Positions 1 to 9,486 are shown, counted from the stretch's first letter. The stretch: DNA of 64,000 bases from Aliiglaciecola sp. 3_MG-2023 (GCF_030548205.1 NZ_JAUORV010000002.1:248001-312000), one strand, 5' to 3'. Made by a program: numbers and translations. Notes: generated by a model not told the origin, from the letters alone.

Positions 1-1138
1 TAACTGCAGGCAGCCCCATGGCACGGGCTAAAATCGCGGCGTGTGAGTTACTAGATCCCCGTACGGATATAATTCCGCACAATTTCATAGTAGAAAACTC
101 AGCAAGCATTGGAGCCGTTACTTCTTCAGCAACTAGAATCGCGTTTTGATTCACATCTAACGGGCGCTGATCCGGACTATCTGTGCCCAAAATATTGGCT
201 AATATGCGGTTTGACAGATCTTCAATATCAACAGCCCGCTCTTGCATATATGGGTCACTCATATTGCGAAACTGTTGGATATAATTTTCAATAATATATT
301 TTAATGAACTAGCCGCATCCCAGCCATCTTTTATTCGGCCTTCGACTTCATGACCAAGGCTATTGGCATCCAAAAGGTGGCTGTAAATTTGAAAAATAGC
401 TTGTACATCACTTGGTACTTGCCCTTCAACACGATTAGACAACTCTTCTACTTGACTGCGGGTAATGTTTACCGCTTCGCGATAGCGGGCGATTTCTAGC
501 TCTTTGTTTGCGGAGCGTTTAGCCACATGACTGGCCAAGCTGACTTTAAAATGTGGGACGAAGCCAATTCCCATCCCCAAACCTGCAGATCCCGGTACAC
601 CTGATATTTTCCGTTGCCACTTATCTCGATTATTATCGTCAACAAAAGACAAGAAACCCCGGGTTTCCGCGTGCACTATTTCTAAAGCTATTTGGGTAGA
701 TAGGGTAACTAAGAAAGCTTCTTCATCTTCACTGAAACGACGCTTTTTTTTCTGCTGTAAGGTTAATACCCCTAACACTTTACGTTGATGTATGATTGGC
801 GTACCTAGAAACGCGTGATACTTTTCTTCTTTAACCTCGGGATAATGTTTGTAGCGGGGGTGAGACTGAGCGTCGAGTATATTTAAAGGTTCTTCGCGCT
901 GACCGATTAAACCAATTAACCCTTCTGAGAAGCCAATGGCGACTTTACCGACAGCGCCAGAATCAAGACCGTCGGTAGCCATAAGCATAAAATGTTGTTT
1001 TTCATAATTAGCAAGATAAACCGAGCAAGAGTCTACTCCAATAGCCCCTTTAATACTGCTAGTCAGGTGCTTTAAAGCCTCCTCCAACACGGGGATTTTA
1101 CTGACTTCCTGAACTATCCGTTTTAAGCTAGTTATCAT
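1..1138 (-). CDS. ptsP: Phosphoenolpyruvate-protein phosphotransferase PtsP (EI-Ntr), C-terminal part missing
   Basis: This is the 5' part of the first enzyme of the nitrogen phosphotransferase system, which takes phosphate from phosphoenolpyruvate and passes it to NPr (PtsO). About 379 codons are visible before the window edge. In order they show an N-terminal GAF sensor domain (about residues 18-155), the helical PEP-utilising N-terminal domain (about 172-300) and the phosphohistidine domain with the motif NSHAAILAR, whose active-site histidine is residue 366. The PEP-binding barrel lies outside the window. The gene starts 12 bp after the rppH stop, the arrangement also known in E. coli, so the two are probably cotranscribed. 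The GAF domain and the conserved rppH linkage make PtsP far more likely than the sugar-PTS enzyme I. Confidence 0.95.
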   Translation of the reverse strand, partial: MITSLKRIVQEVSKIPVLEEALKHLTSSIKGAIGVDSCSVYLANYEKQHFMLMATDGLDSGAVGKVAIGFSEGLIGLIGQREEPLNILDAQSHPRYKHYPEVKEEKYHAFLGTPIIHQRKVLGVLTLQQKKKRRFSEDEEAFLVTLSTQIALEIVHAETRGFLSFVDDNNRDKWQRKISGVPGSAGLGMGIGFVPHFKVSLASHVAKRSANKELEIARYREAVNITRSQVEELSNRVEGQVPSDVQAIFQIYSHLLDANSLGHEVEGRIKDGWDAASSLKYIIENYIQQFRNMSDPYMQERAVDIEDLSNRILANILGTDSPDQRPLDVNQNAILVAEEVTAPMLAEFSTMKLCGIISVRGSSNSHAAILARAMGLPAV

Positions 1139-1150
1139 GGGCCTTTAAAA

Positions 1151-1672
1151 CTATCTCCGTCGTCTACGATTCCGTTGAGACTGATTGTTTTTTGTGTAAA
1201 TCGGCATGGCAAAAGACACGAATTCTTTCATTACGCGCCGATATACATCACGTTTAAATGACACAACGTTTCTTACTGGATACCAAAAACTGACCCATCG
1301 CCAATCATCAAATTCAGGATGCCCGGAACTCAACACATCCACGTCTGACTCTTTGCATTCAAGTTGCAGCAAAAACCACTTCTGCTTTTGTCCAATACAA
1401 ACTGGATTAGTTCCCTGCCTAATCAATCTTTTGGGTAATTTATATCTGACCCAATTTTTAGTCACTCCAAGAATTTTAACGTTTTCTGGTTTTAATCCAA
1501 CTTCCTCATTTAACTCACGATACATAGCCTGTTCAGCAGTTTCACCTTGATCTATTCCGCCTTGTGGAAACTGCCATGAATGTTGTCCATAGCGCTTTGC
1601 CCAAAATACTTGCCCCATTCTATTGCAAATCACTATACCGACATTCGCGCGGAAACCTTCGGCATCAATCAC
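1151..1672 (-). CDS. rppH: RNA pyrophosphohydrolase RppH
   Basis: RppH removes pyrophosphate from the 5' triphosphate end of mRNAs and so triggers RNase E-dependent decay. The 173-residue protein has the full Nudix box beginning GGIDQGET and ending EEVGL, and reads almost colinearly with E. coli RppH ([29 protein letters not shown]). I place the start at the GTG at 1672 because [12 protein letters not shown] matches the family N-terminus (MID-G-R-NVG) and a GGGAG ribosome site lies just upstream. A longer open frame to 1756 adds a hydrophobic stretch the family lacks. The C-terminus is arginine-rich, as is usual. ptsP follows 12 bp downstream, and mutH is divergent. Confidence 0.95.
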   Translation of the reverse strand: MIDAEGFRANVGIVICNRMGQVFWAKRYGQHSWQFPQGGIDQGETAEQAMYRELNEEVGLKPENVKILGVTKNWVRYKLPKRLIRQGTNPVCIGQKQKWFLLQLECKESDVDVLSSGHPEFDDWRWVSFWYPVRNVVSFKRDVYRRVMKEFVSFAMPIYTKNNQSQRNRRRRR

Positions 1673-1798
1673 TTTGACTCCCAGGGGGATTGATTTCTTT
1701 AATATTTTGCCATTCTTCCATAAACTAAGGGTCAAGCAAAGCAATATCATCGCCAAACCGGCGTAACAACGAATAAAAAATAGTAAAAAAGGTTAAAT

Positions 1799-2479
1799 TT
1801 GATCAAGCCCGCTACCAATCCCCCAAAGACTATTGATGAGCTTGTCACTCGTGCTCAAGCGTTAGCTGGTCTAACGTTAGGCGAATTAGCCAATTGGGCA
1901 AATATACAAGTTCCGGCTAATTTTAAACGCGAAAAAGGCTGGACGGGACAGTTATTAGAACTGTTTTTAGGTGCTCAAGCTGGATCTAATCCCGAACAGG
2001 ATTTTCCCGACTTAGGCGTAGAATTAAAAACCTTACCCATAGATTCACAGGGCTTGCCATTAGAAACAACCTATGTGTGTTTCGCACATTTACTTAACGT
2101 TTCTGGCGTTACCTGGGAGACTAGCAATGTTAGAAATAAACTCAATTGTGTTTTGTGGGTGCCTGTAGAAGGTAGCCGTGAACTATTACCAGCACAAAGA
2201 AGGATTGCCACACCAGTACTTTGGCAACCCAGTCAAGCTCAACTGGCAGTACTCAAACAAGACTGGGAAGAGTTAATGGACATGATTGTATTAGGTGGGG
2301 TAGAACACATCACTGCAAAACATGGGCAGGCATTACAAATTCGTCCTAAAGCGGCCGATGGTAAAGCATTAACGGACGCAATTGGTGCTGATGGACAAAG
2401 GGTAAAAACCCGGCCAAGAGGGTTTTATTTACGTAAACAATTTACTCAGCAAATACTCCTAGAGGCTTTTGTTGATTGA
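1799..2479 (+). CDS. mutH: DNA mismatch repair endonuclease MutH
   Basis: MutH nicks the unmethylated strand at hemimethylated GATC sites when activated by MutS and MutL. The 226-residue protein matches the E. coli length (229). The catalytic D-x6-E-x-K motif is intact as D68, E75 and K77 in [12 protein letters not shown]. Other family blocks ([44 protein letters not shown]) are present. The start is a TTG preceded by AAAAAGG; it gives the N-terminal length expected of the family. The gene is divergent from rppH and convergent with the aldehyde dehydrogenase gene, with a shared terminator between them. MutH implies Dam methylation in this organism, although dam is not in the window. Confidence 0.96.
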   Translation: MIKPATNPPKTIDELVTRAQALAGLTLGELANWANIQVPANFKREKGWTGQLLELFLGAQAGSNPEQDFPDLGVELKTLPIDSQGLPLETTYVCFAHLLNVSGVTWETSNVRNKLNCVLWVPVEGSRELLPAQRRIATPVLWQPSQAQLAVLKQDWEELMDMIVLGGVEHITAKHGQALQIRPKAADGKALTDAIGADGQRVKTRPRGFYLRKQFTQQILLEAFVD

Positions 2480-2500
2480 TGCAGGCTAAAAATTAAAAAA

Positions 2501-2515
2501 GGGCCTAGCAGGCCC
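2501..2515. terminator. Bidirectional intrinsic terminator between mutH and the aldehyde dehydrogenase gene
   Basis: The stem GGGCCT/AGGCCC with loop AGC is flanked by an A-run on the left and TTTAAAT on the right. It can therefore end transcription from both converging genes. Confidence 0.8.
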
Positions 2516-2537
2516 TTTAAATGATTTATTGGTTAAA

Positions 2538-3968
2538 CTACTGCGGCGTTCTTAACACCATTAAGCGCAGTTCTGTCATATCTTCGATAGCATAGCGAAT
2601 ACCTTCACGCCCTAAGCCTGACTCCTTTACGCCACCATAAGGCATATTATCTACACGCCAACTCGGTACATCGCCAATCACAACGCCACCGACATCTAAT
2701 ACATCCCATGCTTTATGAGCTTTATAAATGTCGCGGGTAAACACACCGGCTTGCAAACCAAACTGGCTGTTATTTATTTCCTCAAGGGCATCGTCGTAAT
2801 CTTGAAAAGGCGCGATAATTGATACTGGACCAAAAGCCTCATCAGCATTGATACTTGCGTCGCTAGGTACGTTTTCCATTACCGTTGCTTGCAGCATTGC
2901 GCCATCACGTTTACCACCACATAGAACACTGGCCCCTTTCGATTTAGCTTCAGCAATCCAATCATCAAGACGAGACGCTTCAGATTCGGAAATCATAGGG
3001 CCGATAAAAGTGTTTTCACTCAATGGATCGCCATGCACTAAATTCGACACTTTTTCCACATAACGCTGTTTAAATTCAGCATAGATGGATTCATGTATTA
3101 ATACTCGCTGCACGCTAATACAACTTTGACCAGATTGATAATAAGCACCAAAAACAATACGTTCAATGGCATCATCTAAGTCTGTATCATGGTCAACAAT
3201 GCAACCTGCATTACCACCAAGCTCTAAAATCACAGGCTTTTTGCCCGCTCGCGCTTTCAGATCCCAGCCCACATCAGGTGAACCAGTAAAGCTTAGTAAT
3301 TTAAAGCGATCATCTGTGGTAAATAAGTCTGCACCATCACGACTACAGGGTAAAATTGAAAAGGCTCCCTCAGGCAAATCAGTTTCGGCTAAAATTTCAC
3401 CAATAATTAAGGCTCCCAACGGCGTACGGCTGGCTGGTTTTAGTACAAAAGCACAACCAACGGCTAACGCAGGCGCGACTTTGTGCGCCGCCAAATTCAA
3501 TGGAAAATTAAAGGGAGAAATAAAGGAACAAGGACCGATAGGTACTTTTTTATACATCCCCTGATAACCTTTGGCACGAGGTGTAATTTCCAAATTCATC
3601 ACTTCACCGGTGATTCTAACCGACTCTTCAGCAGCAATTTTGAAGGTATCAATTAGGCGGGTCACTTCACCACGAGCATCTTTAATGGGTTTTCCGGCTT
3701 CAATACACAAGGCATAAGCTAATTCTTCAAAACGCTCTTCAAAACGTTTTACGCAATGATTTAAGATCTCTTGACGCTCGTAAGGTTTCATTGCTGTGAG
3801 CGCCGCTTGGCTTTTTTCTGCAGCGTCAATTGCTTGTTCAATCACGTCAGCTTTAGCCATCGCCACTGTGGTAGCATTCTCGCCAGTATATTTGTTCGTC
3901 ACGACTAAATCTTGATTGGCATAGACCGCTTTATTCGCTAAGTAATATGGATAAGCTTTCTGTAACAT
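2538..3968 (-). CDS. NAD(P)-dependent aldehyde dehydrogenase paired with an acetolactate synthase
   Basis: A full-length aldehyde dehydrogenase superfamily enzyme of 476 residues that oxidises an aldehyde to the acid, or to an acyl thioester. Catalytic residues are visible: N154 in SPFNFPLN, E249 in LELGGNAG and the nucleophile C283 in GQSCISVQR. The C-terminal block with PYGGVKESGLGREG is also present. The sequence resembles the lactaldehyde/non-phosphorylating glyceraldehyde-phosphate dehydrogenase-like branch, but the substrate cannot be fixed from sequence. It starts 8 bp after the stop of the acetolactate synthase-like gene, so the two form an operon and probably act in one pathway. The start ATG gives a normal N-terminus. 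Two other aldehyde dehydrogenase domains in the window (PutA and the class 3 enzyme near 41 kb) belong to different branches. Confidence 0.88.
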   Translation of the reverse strand: MLQKAYPYYLANKAVYANQDLVVTNKYTGENATTVAMAKADVIEQAIDAAEKSQAALTAMKPYERQEILNHCVKRFEERFEELAYALCIEAGKPIKDARGEVTRLIDTFKIAAEESVRITGEVMNLEITPRAKGYQGMYKKVPIGPCSFISPFNFPLNLAAHKVAPALAVGCAFVLKPASRTPLGALIIGEILAETDLPEGAFSILPCSRDGADLFTTDDRFKLLSFTGSPDVGWDLKARAGKKPVILELGGNAGCIVDHDTDLDDAIERIVFGAYYQSGQSCISVQRVLIHESIYAEFKQRYVEKVSNLVHGDPLSENTFIGPMISESEASRLDDWIAEAKSKGASVLCGGKRDGAMLQATVMENVPSDASINADEAFGPVSIIAPFQDYDDALEEINNSQFGLQAGVFTRDIYKAHKAWDVLDVGGVVIGDVPSWRVDNMPYGGVKESGLGREGIRYAIEDMTELRLMVLRTPQ

Positions 3969-3976
3969 AGTTGCTC

Positions 3977-5617
3977 CTATAGTTTTTGGCTAAGTTCGCG
4001 AATGGTTTTATTTAACGTCTGGTCATTCAAAGAATAATCAACTGGCACATCAATTAGATGCACAGCAGGTTCAGCTAAACAAGCTTCAACTCGTGGTAAC
4101 AACTCTTCTGCAGAGTTAATTCGCCACCCCTTAGCACCATAACTTTCCGCATACTTAACGAAGTCGGGATTGCCATAATCTAAACCGAAATTATCAAACG
4201 ACATATGCGCTTGTTTCCATTTAATCATGCCATAGGCGTCATCACGTAAAATAATGACGACTATATGTAAATCAAGACGCACCGCGGTTTCCATTTCTTG
4301 GCTGTTCATCATAAATCCGCCATCACCACATACGGTAATAACTGATTTCTCTGGATACACAATTTTAGCAGCCATGGCCGAAGGTAGGCCTGCACCCATG
4401 GTCGCTAGGGCGTTATCAAGTAATAGCGTGTTGGGAAGGTAAGCCGGATAATTTCGAGCAAACCAAATCTTATATACGCCGTTATCTAAGGTCACAATGC
4501 CATTTTTTGGCATGGCCGTGCGTATGTCTCGCACGAAACGCTCTGGTAAAATAGGAAAGCGATCATCATCTTCTGACACTTTGCGATGGGCAATATAGGC
4601 ATCATGAACGTCACTGTAAAAATCAAGCTTCCAATTATTAGATGGAGTAATTTTTTGTTTAATTTGCCATATGCTATTGGCAATATCACCTACCACTTCT
4701 AATTGCGGGAAGTAAACAGGATCTACCGCAGCGGACGCAAAATTAACATGAATGACTTTTTTGCCATCATTACTCATGAAAAATGGCGGCTTTTCAACTA
4801 CATCATGGCCCACGTTAATAATTAAATCAGCCCGTGAAATTACTCGGTGTACAAAGTCGCCATCAGACAATGCAGTGTTGCCCATAAATAGCTGACCACT
4901 TTCATCTAAAACGCCTTTGCCCATTTGTGTGGTTATGTATGGGATACCGGTCTTTTCAACGAACTCTTTGAGCATTTTTGCAGTCAGTTTGCGATTTGCT
5001 GCAGCACCAATAAGTAACACAGGTGATTTTGCTGATTCAATCATATCAACAGCACGATTGATGCTCTTATCTTCTGCAATTGGACGCCTTACTACACTCG
5101 CTTCAATTAACTGAGCATTGGTTTTTTCGGCAGCAATATCTTCAGGTAATTCGATGTGCACAGCACCAGGACGTTCTTCGTGGGCCAAACGAAATGCTTC
5201 ACGAACGATAGAAGGAATCCGGTCACCACTTACTACCTGAGTGGTATATTTAGTTAATGGACGCATCATATCAACCGCATCTATCACTTGAAAACGACCT
5301 TGCTTACTCGTTTTAATGGGTTTTTGACCGGTGATCATTAACATCGGCATAGCACCAAGTTGTGCATAAGCTGCTGGGGTAACTAAGTTTGTAGCACCTG
5401 GACCAAGAGTCGATAAACAGACGCCAACTTTTCCGGTCAAACGACCATAGGTTGCAGCCATGAAACCAGCCCCTTGTTCATGTCTGGTAAGTATAAGCTT
5501 GATAGACGACTTTCTTAAAGACTCTAATAAATCGAGGTTTTCTTCGCCGGGAATACCAAATACATATTCGACTCCTTCGGCTTCTAATGCTTGTACAAAT
5601 AAATCTGATGCTTTCAT
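3977..5617 (-). CDS. Acetolactate synthase-like thiamine-diphosphate enzyme (catabolic, AlsS-like)
   Basis: A 546-residue thiamine-diphosphate enzyme in the acetolactate synthase family, which would condense two pyruvates to 2-acetolactate. The N-terminal domain holds the cofactor-activating glutamate E47 in TRHEQGAGFMA. The middle domain is the TPP_enzyme_M type. The C-terminal domain has the GDGGFMMNSQEMETA cofactor/magnesium site followed about 25 residues later by RDDAYGM. No small regulatory subunit gene is adjacent, and the partner is an aldehyde dehydrogenase, not a branched-chain amino-acid gene. This argues for a catabolic or specialised role. No acetolactate decarboxylase is nearby, so the product could also be something else: related enzymes such as glyoxylate carboligase, oxalyl-CoA decarboxylase or sulfoacetaldehyde acetyltransferase share the fold. 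Confidence is high for the family and moderate for the reaction. Confidence 0.82.
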   Translation of the reverse strand: MKASDLFVQALEAEGVEYVFGIPGEENLDLLESLRKSSIKLILTRHEQGAGFMAATYGRLTGKVGVCLSTLGPGATNLVTPAAYAQLGAMPMLMITGQKPIKTSKQGRFQVIDAVDMMRPLTKYTTQVVSGDRIPSIVREAFRLAHEERPGAVHIELPEDIAAEKTNAQLIEASVVRRPIAEDKSINRAVDMIESAKSPVLLIGAAANRKLTAKMLKEFVEKTGIPYITTQMGKGVLDESGQLFMGNTALSDGDFVHRVISRADLIINVGHDVVEKPPFFMSNDGKKVIHVNFASAAVDPVYFPQLEVVGDIANSIWQIKQKITPSNNWKLDFYSDVHDAYIAHRKVSEDDDRFPILPERFVRDIRTAMPKNGIVTLDNGVYKIWFARNYPAYLPNTLLLDNALATMGAGLPSAMAAKIVYPEKSVITVCGDGGFMMNSQEMETAVRLDLHIVVIILRDDAYGMIKWKQAHMSFDNFGLDYGNPDFVKYAESYGAKGWRINSAEELLPRVEACLAEPAVHLIDVPVDYSLNDQTLNKTIRELSQKL

Positions 5618-5690
5618 ATTCTTCCCATTAGATTGTTGGCTAGAACTACTAATATAAACGTTTAAAGATAGTCCATAATTCCCATCAAGC

Positions 5691-5797
5691 TAAATGTTAA
5701 ATATATTCTAGTAGAACTCGTTAAATGTTAGCTTTGGTTACCATGTCCAAAAACTAGATTGAGTGTACACAGAGTACCCATTGAATTTAAATGTTTA
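5691..5797. promoter_or_regulatory. Repeated TAAATGTT elements upstream of the acetolactate synthase operon
   Basis: TAAATGTTA occurs at 5691-5699 and 5722-5730, a 31-bp spacing or about three helical turns, and a near copy TAAATGTTTA lies at 5788-5797. An 8-bp palindrome GTGTACAC is at 5763-5770. The 247-bp gap lies upstream of the synthase start and downstream of the AraC-type regulator gene. These are candidate regulator sites; binding by the neighbouring regulator is inference only. Confidence 0.3.
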
Positions 5798-5864
5798 AAA
5801 GTGATTACTTTAATCGTTTAATTATATCAAAGCAGAAAACCGCTAATATAGTTTGCCAAGTTGA

Positions 5865-7010
5865 TTATTTGGCTGTTTTTGGGGAACGCATTTTCACGTC
5901 TTCGGTGTTTTTCTTCTTATCTCGTTTACTCATCAAACCAATGTATTTTACAAACACATTGCTTAAGTATTTTTCAGAATTGAATCCTAGGCGTTTAGCT
6001 ACGCTGGTGACTTTTTGATCCGTACGCATAAGTACTTTTTTAGCATATTCTAGTCGGTAGTGATAAACAAAAGCGCGGAAGTTTCGATTAAGCACAAACC
6101 GGGTTGCCAACGCTAGCGCCGCAGGTTCCACATTTGCCGCTTCGGCTACTTGCTTAATTCTAAGTCCTTTGCGTTTATAAGCCTTATGTTGAATGATGGC
6201 TTTTTCAGCCTGTTTTAAGGTAAACCTAAGGTGATCTTCGGAGTAGGCTTTTTTATCCATTTGAGCGTAAGCAAATGGCGTCGGAGAATATTTTCGGTTT
6301 TGAACTAACAATAAAAGTAAGTACAAAGTACCGGTGGCGTTTAGCATATTGACTAACGTCTGCCATTGCACAACAGCCGGTAACCAATCAAAAACAGCGA
6401 GTCCAATGATGCAAATGGATAAAAATGACGTGAACATGAGTACATAGCAGCCGTTGGCGGTGAATCGCATTTCAAAAATATCAATATCCACTACTTGATC
6501 AGACAAATAATAATGGTAAGAAGCGAGGTATTCAGCAGCGTGCACCGCAAAACTCAAAGTAACAATGGCGCTAAATAAATAGGTGGCATAATAGGGCCAG
6601 TTCACCAAAACGTCCCCAACTGGAGGGGAAAAGAGCATCCCCACCCTAGTGTCACTTGGCGTCAACCAAAGTGGCAATTGACCTGCCAGCAGCACTAAGC
6701 AAGGTATAAAAAACAAGACATTATTGTTAGCAAACTTAGTCAGTGTCAGTTTCCTAATGCTGAGCACTAAACAAGCGGCAATGATTGCACTAAAGATCTG
6801 CGAAGCGCCGACCAGGAAACTTAACTGGGATTCATAACCGGATAACTTCAGCCACTCATCTAAAAGTAAAAAAGGCCAGAGTAACAGAGCAACTAAAGCC
6901 AATTTGGCATGGGGAAATTGCCCATACCTTACCCAGATTAAAATGAGCCCAATGAACCACCCTACCAGCATAGAGCTGATTGCAATTTGATAGAGACTCA
7001 TTTCATCCAT
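5865..7010 (-). CDS. AraC-family regulator with an N-terminal seven-helix membrane domain
   Basis: A 381-residue protein with two halves. The first about 250 residues contain seven hydrophobic segments (roughly 6-27, 36-53, 64-85, 97-116, 138-160, 185-207 and 222-240). The C-terminal third is an AraC/XylS double helix-turn-helix (about 270-360), with KRKGLRIKQVAEAANVEP and the second helix-turn-helix block VTSVAKRLGFNSEKYLSNVF. It is therefore probably a membrane-anchored transcription factor that senses a signal in or across the membrane. It starts 7 bp after the ygiF stop on the same strand and is followed by a 247-bp gap and the acetolactate synthase operon, which is its most obvious target. 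The signal is unknown. Confidence 0.85.
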   Translation of the reverse strand: MDEMSLYQIAISSMLVGWFIGLILIWVRYGQFPHAKLALVALLLWPFLLLDEWLKLSGYESQLSFLVGASQIFSAIIAACLVLSIRKLTLTKFANNNVLFFIPCLVLLAGQLPLWLTPSDTRVGMLFSPPVGDVLVNWPYYATYLFSAIVTLSFAVHAAEYLASYHYYLSDQVVDIDIFEMRFTANGCYVLMFTSFLSICIIGLAVFDWLPAVVQWQTLVNMLNATGTLYLLLLLVQNRKYSPTPFAYAQMDKKAYSEDHLRFTLKQAEKAIIQHKAYKRKGLRIKQVAEAANVEPAALALATRFVLNRNFRAFVYHYRLEYAKKVLMRTDQKVTSVAKRLGFNSEKYLSNVFVKYIGLMSKRDKKKNTEDVKMRSPKTAK

Positions 7011-7017
7011 TATGTGT

Positions 7018-8517
7018 TCACCAATATGTTTCCACTGTGGTTGCTACGCCTTTACTTAACTCTATAACGGACAAAAGACTGTTTTTCTTAACCTCACTCC
7101 ATTGTAAAAGCTCAGATTTATCATCTACGTCAGAATCCAGTAGCTTAGTTTGAAAGACTTTAAGCTTGCGTAACTCTTGAATCCCCTCCAAAACATCCTG
7201 CCATGGATCTAAAAAGGGTTGACGCCGCGGGTTATCTAAACATGACCCAAGCAACAAGTCTGTATTCAAAGCACTGAGTAAATCTTTATACTGTTTTAAG
7301 TAATCTTCCATGCTACTCACATTCTCATTAATACTAGAAAACACGGTTTGCCATTTTTGCTGCAAAACCGCAACTGCGTGCTCCTTCAACGGCTTAGTAT
7401 AGCCGTCGGATTTTTTCCGCCAGGGGCAGGTTACCAAAAGTCGCGATAAGCGCAGTTGCAATATGGAATTATCTTGATGGGTAATCAAATAATGAGGACG
7501 AGACAAATTTAGAGTGCCATCTTGCAAGCCCCGTAAATAACTCACCAGTGCATCGTGCTGAGTTAGACGTTTGCTATACATTCCGCGTTTTGAACGCAAC
7601 GCTCGAATACTCTTGACCTGTTCAATCCAGGCCCATTTGTTTAAGCGTAAATTTAGCCCTCGGCTGACTTCATCCATCGCTTTGCATTTAAGCGGTTTAG
7701 AATATAAGCGAACACAATCGCGGGTTAGTCGCAAACCGATGTATATATCAATTAGATCGGCCACTTTTTTAGTTTGCATATAACGATATTCAGCTTGTTG
7801 CCAAAACGACAAGGCATACCCCAACCCTTTGATAAAACCAGACTCGCAATTTTCACTGTCCGATAGGCTAACATTGCTGATTTTTTTGGGGTATGGCGCC
7901 AGCGCATTGCGAGCGAGGGTAAAGCCCCTACCCGCTTTACTCAAATTACATAATTGGCTAGGGGCTAAGGTTGCCATTTTCTCAGCAATATCGAACAACA
8001 CTGCAACATCACCATTTTTCAGCTCCAATTCCATTTCACAAATATCAGCACTATTATCTGTAGTACTAACGGCTCCCTTATCTAAAACCAACTCTACGTC
8101 AGTACCATCAGATAAGCGCAGGAAGAAAGCTTTCCGTTTAAAGTCCGTGTTAAAAATTGGAATGATCGTTTCTTGTAGTTCTGCCACCGAAATATCTTGC
8201 GGCCAAACGCTAGGCTCAAATAATTCCAACGAAGGGGACAATGAGTCTATGGAGACATTATATTCTGGACGTTGATGCAAACCACCAACACTTTTCCCTG
8301 CGGTTTTTACAGTCTGTTCAATGCCCTTATCGCTACTTCGAACGCGTAATCCGATGCTATTAGCGCTTAGCAACCAATCCGGCGTATCAAAGTATTGATT
8401 AAACAGCGTAAATTCTGACGTTTCAATATTCGCTGAAAATTTTCCTAAGGCGGATAATAAGTCAGATTCGTCAATACCATTGGGTAATAACAACTTTAGT
8501 TCAATTTCTTTTTCCAT
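7018..8517 (-). CDS. ygiF: CYTH-CHAD domain protein, inorganic triphosphatase YgiF type
   Basis: The 499-residue protein opens with MEKEIELKLLL, the EXEXK signature of the CYTH triphosphate tunnel domain (about residues 1-200). That domain also shows LRVRSSDKGIEQTVKT and MELELKNGD. A CHAD helical domain follows (about 215-490), where positively charged helices may bind polyphosphate. The E. coli homologue hydrolyses inorganic triphosphate in the cytoplasm. The divergent neighbour ygiM, separated by 156 bp, reproduces the E. coli arrangement and supports orthology. The downstream AraC-type gene begins only 7 bp after the stop and may be translationally coupled. Confidence 0.9.
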   Translation of the reverse strand: MEKEIELKLLLPNGIDESDLLSALGKFSANIETSEFTLFNQYFDTPDWLLSANSIGLRVRSSDKGIEQTVKTAGKSVGGLHQRPEYNVSIDSLSPSLELFEPSVWPQDISVAELQETIIPIFNTDFKRKAFFLRLSDGTDVELVLDKGAVSTTDNSADICEMELELKNGDVAVLFDIAEKMATLAPSQLCNLSKAGRGFTLARNALAPYPKKISNVSLSDSENCESGFIKGLGYALSFWQQAEYRYMQTKKVADLIDIYIGLRLTRDCVRLYSKPLKCKAMDEVSRGLNLRLNKWAWIEQVKSIRALRSKRGMYSKRLTQHDALVSYLRGLQDGTLNLSRPHYLITHQDNSILQLRLSRLLVTCPWRKKSDGYTKPLKEHAVAVLQQKWQTVFSSINENVSSMEDYLKQYKDLLSALNTDLLLGSCLDNPRRQPFLDPWQDVLEGIQELRKLKVFQTKLLDSDVDDKSELLQWSEVKKNSLLSVIELSKGVATTVETYW

Positions 8518-8673
8518 TAAAACTTATGTCCAATGAGAGGATAAATTAGCGGGTAATCAATGGCCTAAACAATACTCCTAAGAACAATCTAAGGCAATCA
8601 ATCAAAGCTTCACTTGCCTTTGGCAATCCAAGGCCATACCATTTGTCTAAATTTGTATTAACATTGATGAATT

Positions 8674-9279
8674 ATGGGCAAGCTTTCAACCACAATTTTA
8701 TTTATTTTCGCGTTGGCAATTAGCAACGTAAGTGCACAACAAGAGCCTAATGATGGCTCAGGCGACATTCGTTATATTACCGATGACTTAACTGCTTTTA
8801 TGCATACAGGTCCGAGTAGGAATTATCGCATCCTTGGCTCAGTTACAGCGGGTACTCGCATTACGGTTTTACAGGAAAACCAGGAAACCGGATTTATCGA
8901 GGTCATTGATGATAAGCAACGCACGGGCTGGGTAGAGTCGCAATATGTTAGTCGCGACCAGAGTATTCGCGTGCTCGTTCCGGGACTACAGCAAAGTGTC
9001 AAAGAATACAGTTCTCAAATTGCACAGCTGAACAAGTCCAATGATTTATTAAGTCAACAATTATCAGACTTAACCAGTCAAAACAAAGTGTTAGAAAAAG
9101 ACTTGGAAAGTCAAACCAAGGAAACTCAAAAGCTGCAACGAGAGCTAGATATGCTAGATCAAAGTGCTCAAATGAAGTGGTTTACCCGTGGGGGTATTAT
9201 TGCTTTAGTGAGTATTCTGCTTGGTGTCATCATTGCCTACTTACCGAAAAAACGTAAACGCAGTGACCAATGGATGTAA
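8674..9279 (+). CDS. ygiM: SH3-domain membrane protein YgiM (TIGR04211 type)
   Basis: A 201-residue envelope protein. It has a cleavable-looking signal peptide (MGKLSTTILFIFALAISNVSAQ), a bacterial SH3 domain (about 32-95, RYITDDLTAFMHTGPSRNYR to GWVESQYV), a coiled coil (about 105-165, rich in Q, L, S and E heptads), and one C-terminal membrane helix (about 169-190) ending in a basic tail KKRKR. This is the characteristic YgiM architecture. The SH3 part should face the periplasm. Its molecular role is not settled. It is divergent from ygiF, as in E. coli. Confidence 0.9.
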   Translation: MGKLSTTILFIFALAISNVSAQQEPNDGSGDIRYITDDLTAFMHTGPSRNYRILGSVTAGTRITVLQENQETGFIEVIDDKQRTGWVESQYVSRDQSIRVLVPGLQQSVKEYSSQIAQLNKSNDLLSQQLSDLTSQNKVLEKDLESQTKETQKLQRELDMLDQSAQMKWFTRGGIIALVSILLGVIIAYLPKKRKRSDQWM

Positions 9280-9291
9280 TCTGACATTTGC

Positions 9292-9322
9292 GCAATGCAC
9301 TTCATATATTGAGGTGCATTGC
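9292..9322. repeat. Stem-loop after ygiM
   Basis: GCAATGCAC (9292-9300) and GTGCATTGC (9314-9322) form a perfect 9-bp stem with a 13-nt loop, 12 bp after the ygiM stop. No T-run follows, so it is not a clear intrinsic terminator. It may be an mRNA-end structure or an operator in the putA upstream region. Confidence 0.45.
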
Positions 9323-9486
9323 AATCTGAATTCCCCCCCTTGTACCCCTAATATCCTTTTTTCCATTTCTCGTCACTTCTTCTTCCAAACTAGTATAAAT
9401 AGGTCTACTTTTGGACTGTATTTCTGCTAATTCAATCTATACACTCGCGCAATTAACACTGTCACAATTCTTAACGGAGAAACTGC

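Noticed and set aside
1206-1550. 114-codon plus-strand frame opposite rppH
   Set aside because: It lies antisense inside the well-supported rppH gene and has no family features.
3977-5617. Acetolactate synthase gene as part of an acetoin/2,3-butanediol (budABC) cluster
   Set aside because: No acetolactate decarboxylase or butanediol dehydrogenase gene is present; the partner is an aldehyde dehydrogenase.
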